Source: Phycobacter sedimenti
GTDB lineage: Bacteria > Pseudomonadota > Alphaproteobacteria > Rhodobacterales > Rhodobacteraceae
Reading direction: 5' to 3'
DNA length: 64,000 nt
NCBI RefSeq assembly: GCF_038148855.1
Contig: NZ_JBBVGR010000001.1
Coordinates: 62,001 to 126,000, forward strand
Part shown: in pieces, positions 34,362-42,187 of the stretch
Layout of the letters: each line of letters starts with the position of its first letter
Numbering within the stretch: position 1 is the first letter of the stretch
Position numbers and translations under genes: made by a program
Notes under the pieces: generated by a model
Seen by the model: only the letters and a program-made list of their open reading frames with translations
Databases searched by the model: none
What the model was told of the DNA's origin: nothing

Positions 34362-35552
34362 ATGGAAGATCAAGCTGTTCCGTTGATCGTGTTTGGTCTC
34401 CTGTTCTTTGCAGGCCTGGCCGCCGACAGGGTCGGACGACGATTTCATTTGCCACGGGTGACGCTGCTTCTCGGGTTCGGTCTGGTTGTCGGACAGGCCG
34501 GTTTCGATCTCTTGCCCCGCGCGCTGACGTCGCTTTATCCGGTTGTTGCCGTCGTGGCGCTGAGCGCAGTGGCCGTCCTCCTGGGCAGCGCCCTGTCGGT
34601 GCAGAACCTGAGGGAACACGGCCGTGTCGTTCTGCTGGTCTCCCTTTCGGTCGTTGTCGTCACGCAGCTTGTGGTCAGCACCGCCCTATGGGTCATGGGG
34701 CTTCCGCTGATCCTGACAATTCTTCTTGGCGCCATGGCGACGGCGACCGATCCTGCCGCGACCTACGATGTCATCGAACAATCGGGACAGGATACGAGTT
34801 TCACACGCACCCTCAAAGGGTTGGTGGCCATAGATGATGCGTGGGGACTGTTGGCCTTCACCCTTGCGCTGGTCCTGATAGAAATGGTCAGCGGATTTGG
34901 GCCCGGCGGCGCGACCCTGGCGGATGCCGCCTATGAGGTGTTCGGCTCCATCCTGTTGGGCTGCGTGATCGGCGTGCCCGGCGCGCTCCTGACCGGACGC
35001 CTGTCGGATGGCGAACCCCTGAGGATCGAAGCCCTGGGCCTCGTGTTCCTCACGGCAGGCCTTTCATTGATGCTGGGGCTGTCTTATCTGATTGCCGGAA
35101 TGACGGTCGGCGCGGTGATCGTGAACCTCGCCCGTCACCACACCCGGGCCTTTCACGAGATCCGCAATTTCGAATGGCCCTTCATGATCATCTTTTTTGT
35201 CCTGGCCGGCGCCACACTCGACCCGGCCGCCCTGTCGACTGTTGGACTGGCGGGTATCGGATATGTGGTTTTCCGGGTTCTGGGCCGGGTCCTTGGTGGA
35301 TTGCTGGGAGGCTGGATTGCTGGCGCGCCCAAACGGCAGGGTCCCTATTTCGGAGCCGCGATGCTGCCACAGGCCGGGGTGGCCATCGGCATGGCCCTGG
35401 CCGCGTCAGAGCGTTTCCCGGAATATGCTGCGTCCCTCATGGCCCTTGCCATCGGCACCACCACCGCCTTTGAACTGATCGGCCCGATCGTGGCTTCCCG
35501 TACCCTGTCTGCGCAATCAAGATCCACAGAAAAGCGGCAGGACGCACTGTAA
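34362..35552 (+). CDS. Cation:proton antiporter (CPA family)
   Basis: A 396-residue membrane antiporter with about 12 helices. The ion-binding signature is in helix segments GAMATATDPAATYDVI and GLVAIDDAWGLLAF, with the neighbouring aspartates typical of the Na+/H+ exchanger superfamily. LPQAGVAIGMALAA toward the C-terminus is also conserved. There is no cytosolic TrkA-N domain. It is probably co-transcribed with the penicillin-acylase-family gene, and converges on hflX with 6 bp between stops and no obvious terminator. Confidence 0.88.
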   Translation: MEDQAVPLIVFGLLFFAGLAADRVGRRFHLPRVTLLLGFGLVVGQAGFDLLPRALTSLYPVVAVVALSAVAVLLGSALSVQNLREHGRVVLLVSLSVVVVTQLVVSTALWVMGLPLILTILLGAMATATDPAATYDVIEQSGQDTSFTRTLKGLVAIDDAWGLLAFTLALVLIEMVSGFGPGGATLADAAYEVFGSILLGCVIGVPGALLTGRLSDGEPLRIEALGLVFLTAGLSLMLGLSYLIAGMTVGAVIVNLARHHTRAFHEIRNFEWPFMIIFFVLAGATLDPAALSTVGLAGIGYVVFRVLGRVLGGLLGGWIAGAPKRQGPYFGAAMLPQAGVAIGMALAASERFPEYAASLMALAIGTTTAFELIGPIVASRTLSAQSRSTEKRQDAL

Positions 35553-35558
35553 CGGCCG

Positions 35559-36830
35559 TTACAATGCGTCGTACTGCGCCTTCTGCTTCGGTGTCCAAAG
35601 CACGGTGATATCAAAGCCTTTGTCGGTCTGGTCTTCGGAAAGCACAACATCCTGCCGGAACAGCCATGCGCGCTGCATGCCTTGCGAAAAATCAAGGCTC
35701 AGAACGTCCTGATGCTTTTTGCCCTGCAATCTTTCAGCAATATCCCGCAGCAGACCGTCGATCCCTTCGCCGGTCAGGGCTGAAATGGCATGGATATCGT
35801 CCTCGCGCGCGGCCCGCTCCCGGCGGGCGGCGGCCTCGTCCTCCCCGAGGTTGTCGAGCTTGTTCCAGACCTCGATCAAGGTACGCTCTTCATCCACCCC
35901 GAGAGACGCCAGAATCGCCGTCACATCCCTGGCCTGGTTCTCGCTTTCCGCGTGGCTGATATCGCGCACATGCAGGATCACATCGGCTGCGAGCACCTCT
36001 TCCAGCGTCGCCCGGAAAGCGGCAACCAGTTCGGTCGGAAGGTCCGAGATGAACCCGACGGTGTCAGACAGGATCACCTCTGGTCCATCCGGCAGAACAA
36101 GACGCCGCATCGTCGGGTCGAGCGTGGCAAAGAGCATATCCTTGGCCATCACCTCAGCCCCGGTCAAGCGGTTGAACAACGTGGATTTTCCGGCGTTGGT
36201 GTAGCCAACAAGCGCAACGATCGGGTACGGCACCTTGGCGCGGGCTTCGCGGTGCAGGGTGCGGGTCTTGACTACCTTGTCCAGCTGCCTGCGCAGGCGG
36301 ACAAGTTGATCATCGATGGCGCGGCGGTCGGCCTCGATCTGGGTTTCGCCAGGTCCACCCACGAACCCCAGGCCGCCCCGCTGACGTTCAAGGTGGGTCC
36401 AGGCGCGAACCAACCGCGTGCGCTGATAGCTGAGCGCTGCCATTTCCACCTGCAACACGCCTTCACGCGTGCGGGCGCGGTCAGAGAAAATTTCGAGGAT
36501 CAGACCCGTCCGGTCCAGGATCTTGACCTTCCAGGCCTTTTCCAGATTGCGTTGCTGCACAGGCGAAACCGGGCCGTCGATCAGAACCAGTTCGACGTCT
36601 TCACCTTTGAGGCGCTGCGCCAGCTCTTCAATCTTGCCAGAGCCGAACAGCATTCCGGCATGTGCTTTGGGCAAGCGCACGATTTCTGACCCGGCCACGT
36701 CGAGATCAGGCAAAGCCCGGGCCAGCGCCACGGCTTCCTCAAGGGCAGGCTGCGGGTCGCGCCTGTCCAGGTCGGATTTTATTTCTGGATGCAGCACCCA
36801 GGCGCGGGTGCGCTTCCTGTCATGCTCCAT
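35559..36830 (-). CDS. hflX: GTPase HflX
   Basis: A 423-residue ribosome-associated GTPase that splits stalled or hibernating 70S ribosomes. The N-terminal HflX domain is followed by a glycine-rich linker (RQRGGLGFVGGPGETQIEADRR begins near residue 150), then the G domain with P-loop GYTNAGKST, DTVGF and NKLDN. The ATG at 36830 overlaps the hfq stop (TGATG); a TTG one codon upstream is an alternative. This hfq-hflX order is conserved in many proteobacteria. Confidence 0.95.
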   Translation of the reverse strand: MEHDRKRTRAWVLHPEIKSDLDRRDPQPALEEAVALARALPDLDVAGSEIVRLPKAHAGMLFGSGKIEELAQRLKGEDVELVLIDGPVSPVQQRNLEKAWKVKILDRTGLILEIFSDRARTREGVLQVEMAALSYQRTRLVRAWTHLERQRGGLGFVGGPGETQIEADRRAIDDQLVRLRRQLDKVVKTRTLHREARAKVPYPIVALVGYTNAGKSTLFNRLTGAEVMAKDMLFATLDPTMRRLVLPDGPEVILSDTVGFISDLPTELVAAFRATLEEVLAADVILHVRDISHAESENQARDVTAILASLGVDEERTLIEVWNKLDNLGEDEAAARRERAAREDDIHAISALTGEGIDGLLRDIAERLQGKKHQDVLSLDFSQGMQRAWLFRQDVVLSEDQTDKGFDITVLWTPKQKAQYDAL

Positions 36831-37069
36831 CAAGAGGCGTCTTCACCTTCATAAAGGCTGATCGGCTGAGCAGGCATGATTGTCGAAATTGCATGTTTGT
36901 AAACCAGCTGCGACTGTCCATCGCGACGCAGCAGGACGCAAAAGTTGTCAAACCAGGTGATTACTCCCTGCAGCTTCACACCATTGATAAGAAAGATAGT
37001 AACCGGAACCTTGGTTTTGCGAACGTGATTCAGGAAGGCATCCTGAAGATTCTGTCTGTCCGAAGCCAT
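36830..37069 (-). CDS. hfq: RNA chaperone Hfq
   Basis: A 79-residue Sm-like protein forming a hexamer that pairs small RNAs with mRNAs. Sm1 covers NLQDAFLNHVRKTKVPVTIF and the Sm2 signature is YKHAISTIMP (the Y/F-K-H motif of the proximal U-binding face). The C-terminal tail is short (PISLYEGEDAS), as in Rhodobacterales. The ATG at 37069 gives the standard start MASDRQNLQ. It is the first gene of an operon with hflX. A weak promoter (TGGAAA, 17 bp, CATAGT) may lie about 65 bp upstream. Confidence 0.97.
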   Translation of the reverse strand: MASDRQNLQDAFLNHVRKTKVPVTIFLINGVKLQGVITWFDNFCVLLRRDGQSQLVYKHAISTIMPAQPISLYEGEDAS

Positions 37070-37202
37070 TATTGTTATCTCGCCTTTTTTTCTTGCTACG
37101 CGCTGCGGACCAACGCGCGTTTTCAAGTCCAACTATGGACGCAGTCCCTGCAGGTTTCCACCCGAAAAAGACCCGTTCGCTTCGCAGGTTAACCAGCTTT
37201 GC

Positions 37203-38738
37203 CTAGCTACGCCAGAGATTTGGCGACAAAAGCGCGATGATCGCCAATGTTTCAAGCCGACCAAGAACCATTGCGAAACACAGAACCAGTTTCGCGGCCG
37301 GTGCCAGTTGCCACAGCAAGATTGGCTCGCTCGCCGCGACATCGGTCAAAGGGCCTGTCGTGGACAGGGCCGATATGGCGAGGATCAACGATGTCTCAAA
37401 GTCGGTGCCAAGCGCGGCCAAAGCTGTGCTGATCACCGCAAGGGACAGGGCAAACAGCATGAAAAAGACCCAGGCCACGAATGCACCGTTCTTTTGCAGC
37501 CGCCTGTTGCCGACCCTTTCACCGCTTACCGACGAGGGATGAACCAGCCGCTCCATTTCGCCGAGGCCATTGAGATAAAGCGCATAGACCCGCAGGAGCT
37601 TCACCCCACCAGCCGTGGTCGCCACCCCGCCCCCGATCAGCGCAAGGCCCAGAAGGATCATGCCCGGCGTATCCAGGCCGGACCAATCCTGCGCCGTCTG
37701 CCAATCGGCGCTTTCAAATCCCGTCGTCGACAGAAACGACATGACCGTAAAGAGCGCGCCCCAGAAGGCCCTCAGCGCTTGAAAACCGTCCTCGGTGCCT
37801 GTCACCTCCAGGGTGGCCAGCCAGTGCCGCATGAACAGCAGAAGCGGCACCCCAAAGACAATAAGAAGACCCGCCCGGAATTCCGGATCCCGATCCAGGC
37901 GGCCATGGCCATTCGTGACGGTGTCACCTGAAAAGGTGAGCCGCGACAGGGCAAAGAACATGAACAGGAACATCACCATCTCGCCGGCAACACCGTTGCT
38001 GGCCTGATGTGTGCCCCCAACGGCGGATATCCCGGACGTGGCCATGACCGACATCGCATGCGTCAGCCCGGGCAAGGCTTTGCTGCCGGTGATCATCAGC
38101 AGGGTCCACAACACCAGGGTCAGACCGCCGTAAACCGGCGTCAGGGTGCGCGCCACCGTCAGCAGGCGCCGACGCGGGTCGGCCTGCTGCATCTGGGCCG
38201 GACTGCCCGCGCCGCCGCCCGGCTCTCCGCGGGCGGTGACCTCGAACCCTCCCAGAAACAGCGGCGCAAGGATTGCCGAGGCCGCAATCCACATCAACAG
38301 CCCACCCAGCCAGCCAACGAGGGCGCGCCACAGGTGAACGCTGGGCGGCAGCCGTGCCGGATCAGAAAATACGTCGGCACCGGTTGTGGTTACGGCGCTG
38401 ACCATGTCGAAATAGGCATTGAGAAAGCTTGTGTTTTTTAGCGCGTCTTGCACCGGCACGGCGAGGAACACCGGCAAAATCGCAAAGGTTGCCAGAAGCG
38501 AGAGCAATTGCCCCGGCATCCCGAAACGCGGCGTCCGGTTGCCCAGCGAAAGAGCGATGACGGAAACCGCGAACAAGCCCAAAAGGCCTGAAAAGAAAAA
38601 GCTTTGCGAGGTCGGGTGATCGTTCAGGATCACCGCATGAATGGCCGGAACCCACATGGCCAGACAGGCGATGCCCCAGATCAGCAGGAACAGCGGCAGC
38701 CGAAGGAGCCCCATTGGTGCCTGTTTGCGGCGCACCAT
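37203..38738 (-). CDS. trkH: Potassium uptake protein TrkH
   Basis: A 511-residue K+-translocating membrane subunit with four M1-P-M2 repeats. Pore loops with filter-like sequences are visible at VSAVTTTGADVFSDP, MSVMATSGISAVGG, VMSFLSTTGFESAD and ISALSTTGPLTD. A conserved GGGVATTAGGVKLLR follows the third loop. It begins 1 bp after the trkA stop on the same strand, so the two subunits are co-expressed. A cytosolic Gly/Pro-rich linker (GEPGGGAGSPAQ) is unusual but short. Confidence 0.94.
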   Translation of the reverse strand: MVRRKQAPMGLLRLPLFLLIWGIACLAMWVPAIHAVILNDHPTSQSFFFSGLLGLFAVSVIALSLGNRTPRFGMPGQLLSLLATFAILPVFLAVPVQDALKNTSFLNAYFDMVSAVTTTGADVFSDPARLPPSVHLWRALVGWLGGLLMWIAASAILAPLFLGGFEVTARGEPGGGAGSPAQMQQADPRRRLLTVARTLTPVYGGLTLVLWTLLMITGSKALPGLTHAMSVMATSGISAVGGTHQASNGVAGEMVMFLFMFFALSRLTFSGDTVTNGHGRLDRDPEFRAGLLIVFGVPLLLFMRHWLATLEVTGTEDGFQALRAFWGALFTVMSFLSTTGFESADWQTAQDWSGLDTPGMILLGLALIGGGVATTAGGVKLLRVYALYLNGLGEMERLVHPSSVSGERVGNRRLQKNGAFVAWVFFMLFALSLAVISTALAALGTDFETSLILAISALSTTGPLTDVAASEPILLWQLAPAAKLVLCFAMVLGRLETLAIIALLSPNLWRS

Positions 38739-38739
38739 G

Positions 38740-40116
38740 TCAGAAGTAATCGATCGAGACCTGCATCAGCCTCTCGACCTCTGGTACATCGGCCGCCATG
38801 GCAAAGAGCGCGATGACATCGCCCTCTTCGACCCGCAACTCTCCGCTGGGCGGCAGCATTTCGCCGCCTTTCAGAATTCCGCCGACCAGTACGCCCTCGG
38901 GAAAGGGAATGTCCCGGATCGCCTGCCCGGCCAGCGGCGTCGTTCCCATCACCTCGGCCTCGATCACCTCGGCCTCGGCATCTCCGATGGAGTAGACCTG
39001 ACGCACCCGCCCATAGCGGATGTGCTGCAGGATTGAACTCACAGTGGTTGATCGCGGGTTGATGTAGGCGTCAATGCCGAGGTGCGACATCAGGGGCAGC
39101 AGCGTCGGGTCATTGATGAGCGCAACCACAAAGGGGCAGCCTTCGGACTTGGCCCGCACCGCCGCCAGCATGTTGGTCTTGTCATCATCGGTCACGGCCA
39201 GCATGGCATCTGCACGGCCGATCCCCGCCTCGACCATCAGCGACCGGTCCAGCCCGTCCCCATGCAGAACGATGGTCCGCTCAAGGGTTTCGGCGGCGCG
39301 CTCTGCACACTTGCGGCTTTTCTCGATGATCTTGGCCCGGATGCGCCCGGTTTTTGATTCCAGCGCCTTTGCGACCTCAAGCCCGACATTGCCGCCACCC
39401 ACGATGACGACACGATCCTGGCGTTTTTCTTTTTTACCAAAGACTTCTATGGTTCTGTTCACATCTTCGACATGGCAGAACACATAGGCACTGTCACCGA
39501 CGAACAGCTGGTCGCCCGGCTCTGGCGCAAAAAGCGTTCCCTCGCGGCGCACCCCGACAACGATGGCTCTCAGTGTCGAGAACAAATCGGTCAGCTGCCG
39601 CAAAGGTGTGTTCACGATGGGGCAGTCTTCGTCGATCTGCACCCCCAGGAGCTGTGCCTTGCCGCCCATGAAGGTTTCCGTGTCAAACGCCGCCGGGGCC
39701 GACAGGCGCTGGATTGCGGCGGCGGCAACCTCCCGTTCGGGGCTGATCACCACGTCGATCGGCAAATGGTCGCGGCGGTAGAGATCGGAATAGATCGCGG
39801 TGAGGTAGCTTTTGGCACGCAGACGGGCGATCTTGCGCTGGATGGAGAACACCGAATGGGCAACCTGACAGGTCACCATGTTGACCTCATCCGAATGGGT
39901 TGCGGCGATGATCATATCCGCATCCCGCGCACCCGCGCGCTCAAGCACATCGGGATATGAAGCAAAGCCCGCAACCCCCTGAACATCCAGAGTATCCGTC
40001 GCGCGGCGAACCAATTCGGGATTGTTGTCCACGACCGTCACATCGTTCAATTCACCCGACAAATGTCGTGCGATCTGCCAGCCCACCTGGCCGGCGCCAC
40101 AGATGATAACCTTCAT
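38740..40116 (-). CDS. trkA: Trk system potassium uptake protein TrkA
   Basis: A 458-residue peripheral regulatory subunit of the Trk K+ channel, made of two RCK modules. The first Rossmann motif is CGAGQVGWQIA at residues 5-15 and the second VGGGNVGLEVA near 238, each followed by a TrkA-C domain (RREGTLFAPEPGDQLFVGD; MLPPSGELRVEEGDVIALF). It binds NAD(H)/ATP and gates TrkH. First gene of a trkA-trkH unit, divergent from a lipoprotein gene across 102 bp. Confidence 0.95.
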   Translation of the reverse strand: MKVIICGAGQVGWQIARHLSGELNDVTVVDNNPELVRRATDTLDVQGVAGFASYPDVLERAGARDADMIIAATHSDEVNMVTCQVAHSVFSIQRKIARLRAKSYLTAIYSDLYRRDHLPIDVVISPEREVAAAAIQRLSAPAAFDTETFMGGKAQLLGVQIDEDCPIVNTPLRQLTDLFSTLRAIVVGVRREGTLFAPEPGDQLFVGDSAYVFCHVEDVNRTIEVFGKKEKRQDRVVIVGGGNVGLEVAKALESKTGRIRAKIIEKSRKCAERAAETLERTIVLHGDGLDRSLMVEAGIGRADAMLAVTDDDKTNMLAAVRAKSEGCPFVVALINDPTLLPLMSHLGIDAYINPRSTTVSSILQHIRYGRVRQVYSIGDAEAEVIEAEVMGTTPLAGQAIRDIPFPEGVLVGGILKGGEMLPPSGELRVEEGDVIALFAMAADVPEVERLMQVSIDYF

Positions 40117-40218
40117 GATCCATTCCCTTGGGCGCGATCTTGCCGTTTTTGAATGACAGAAGGGGCCGAGGCGGTCAAATCAATTGTATCGCGGGCAGTT
40201 CCACGGCAAGCTGCGCAC

Positions 40219-40704
40219 ATGTTCAAGACCAAGAATTCCGCCAAACCCATTGTCCTGCTGAGCCTTCTGACTGTGACTGTCGCAGCCTGTGGCCCGATCC
40301 CGGTCTACTACCGCGAAGGGGCAAGCGTGACCCGGCTTGAGGAAGAGAGCCTCTCTTGCAAGGTGGCCGCCTTGAAAGACGCGCCGGTTGAAAACCAGAT
40401 CAGACAACACCCCCCAAGATACTACCCCGGCGAGAGATACTGCGCGGATGGCCGGTGCTGGACGCGCCCGGGGTACTGGGTCGACGGGCAGATTTACACG
40501 GTGGATGTGAACCTCGGCCTGCGCCGGCAACTGGAACAAAGCTGCATGGAGAAAAAAGGCTACCGTCAGGTATCCCTCAAGCGGTGCACCATGGACGAGG
40601 TTTCCACGCGCCTTGCCTCACAGCCCAAACGCCTGCCTCCGCTGAGCGAGGCGGCCTGTGTCTGGAAAAGCCCCGACCAGCAGCTTCATATCCTGACACC
40701 CTGA
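40219..40704 (+). CDS. Hypothetical lipoprotein
   Basis: A 161-residue protein starting MFKTKNSAKP, with a lipobox VAAC at Cys24, so it is probably anchored in the outer or inner membrane. The mature part holds several cysteines in pairs (CADGRCW, SCKVA, SCMEK, RCTMDE), consistent with periplasmic disulfides. It has no recognised domain. The open frame extends 22 codons upstream, but only the ATG at 40219 yields a proper signal peptide. It is convergent with ntrX. Confidence 0.75.
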   Translation: MFKTKNSAKPIVLLSLLTVTVAACGPIPVYYREGASVTRLEEESLSCKVAALKDAPVENQIRQHPPRYYPGERYCADGRCWTRPGYWVDGQIYTVDVNLGLRRQLEQSCMEKKGYRQVSLKRCTMDEVSTRLASQPKRLPPLSEAACVWKSPDQQLHILTP

Positions 40705-40727
40705 AAAGACAGGGAACCCTTCCAGCC

Positions 40728-40763
40728 TGCGCCAGGCCATCAATGAGGCATGGCGCACCTTTT
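40728..40763 (+). terminator. Probable terminator of the lipoprotein gene
   Basis: TGCGCCA (40728-40734) pairs with TGGCGCA (40751-40757), with an inner GCC/GGC extension after one mismatch and an 8-nt loop, followed by CCTTTT. Confidence 0.5.
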
Positions 40764-40774
40764 GCTGAGCGGTC

Positions 40775-42187
40775 TCAGACCGGATCGCTCTCCCTCTCCT
40801 CAACATGGGCAATCCGGGCCCCGGCCTTGTTCGAGGTCACCACCCCAAGCGATTTCAGCTTACGGTGCAGCGCAGAGCGCTCCATCCCCACAAAGGAGGC
40901 CGTACGGCTGATGTTCCCGCCAAAGCGGTTGATCTGCGTCAGGAGGTACTCCCGCTCAAAGGCCTCGCGCGCTTCGCGCAAGGGCAATGTCGCCAATGCG
41001 CCGGACAAGACGACACGCCCTTCGTCTTCGACCTTTTCCTCTTCCCGCGGAAGATCCCGGGCATCGATCGGCTCGCAGCCGTCCCCGAGGATCAGGATCC
41101 GCTCCACCAGGTTCTTGAGCTGACGCACGTTCCCCGGCCAGGTCATGGTCTGCATCAGCGCAACCGCCTCGTCCGTCAGTTGCCGCAGCGGCAATCCCTG
41201 TACCGCGTTGAAGATACGGATAAAATGCTCGGCCAGAACCGGAATATCCTCGCGCCGATCAGCCAAAGACGGCACCGCGATCGGAACCACATTCAACCGA
41301 TGATACAGCTCCTGACGGAACCGCCCCGCTTCAATTTCGGCATCCAGCGACTTGTTTGTGGATGAAATCACGCGCAGATCGACGCTCAGCTTTTCGGTGC
41401 CGCCAACCCGGCAGAACTGCTGGTCCACCAGAACCCGCAAGATCTTGGACTGCGTCCCCGCAGGCATATCCGCAACCTCGTCAAAGAAAATCACGCCCCC
41501 GTCGGCCTGCTCCAACAGTCCGGGCTCGATCCCTTTCTCGGGAGTTTCGCGGCCGAACAGCACCTCTTCCATCCGCTCCGGCTCGATGCTCGCGCAGTTG
41601 ACGCTTACAAAAGGTCCGGAGGCGCGCGTCGAATTCGAGTGGATGTACCGGGCAGCAATATCCTTACCCGCCCCGGCCGGACCGGTCAGCATCACGCGGC
41701 CGTTGGATTTTGTAACCTTGTCCAATTGGGAGACCAGGGCGCGGAAAGCCGCCGAACTGCCGATCATCTCTGCGGCCCCTGTTTCCTTGCGGCGCAAGTC
41801 CGTGTTCTCGCGGCGCAGACGCGATGTTTCCATCGCACGACGGATCACCACCATCAACTGGTCGATGTTGAAGGGCTTTTCAATGAAATCATAGGCGCCC
41901 TGTTTGATCGCAGCCACGGCGATTTCGATATTGCCATGGCCTGAGATGATGACAACGGGGACCTCGGGGTGGTCACGCTTTACGGTCTTGAGGATATCGA
42001 TCCCGTCCATATGGCTGTCCTTGAGCCAGATATCGAGGATCAAAAGCGCTGGCTCTGACTCGTTGATCTTTGCCATGCATTCATCTGAATTTGCGGCCTT
42101 TCGGGTCGCAAACCCCTCGTCCTCCAGAATGTCGGAGATCAGCTCGCGGATGTCACGTTCATCATCGACGATTAGAATATCACTCAT
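40775..42187 (-). CDS. ntrX: Nitrogen response regulator NtrX
   Basis: A 470-residue response regulator partnered with NtrY. The receiver domain has phosphoacceptor Asp52, the AAA+ domain has Walker A GPAGAGKD and FFDEVADMP, and the C-terminus has a Fis-type HTH (NISRTASFVGMERSALHRK). The sigma-54 contact loop GAFTGA is absent: the LFG block runs into RETPEKGIEP. Similar loss is known in other alphaproteobacterial NtrX proteins, so it probably acts without sigma-54. Its start overlaps the ntrY stop by 4 bp (ATGA). Confidence 0.94.
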   Translation of the reverse strand: MSDILIVDDERDIRELISDILEDEGFATRKAANSDECMAKINESEPALLILDIWLKDSHMDGIDILKTVKRDHPEVPVVIISGHGNIEIAVAAIKQGAYDFIEKPFNIDQLMVVIRRAMETSRLRRENTDLRRKETGAAEMIGSSAAFRALVSQLDKVTKSNGRVMLTGPAGAGKDIAARYIHSNSTRASGPFVSVNCASIEPERMEEVLFGRETPEKGIEPGLLEQADGGVIFFDEVADMPAGTQSKILRVLVDQQFCRVGGTEKLSVDLRVISSTNKSLDAEIEAGRFRQELYHRLNVVPIAVPSLADRREDIPVLAEHFIRIFNAVQGLPLRQLTDEAVALMQTMTWPGNVRQLKNLVERILILGDGCEPIDARDLPREEEKVEDEGRVVLSGALATLPLREAREAFEREYLLTQINRFGGNISRTASFVGMERSALHRKLKSLGVVTSNKAGARIAHVEERESDPV

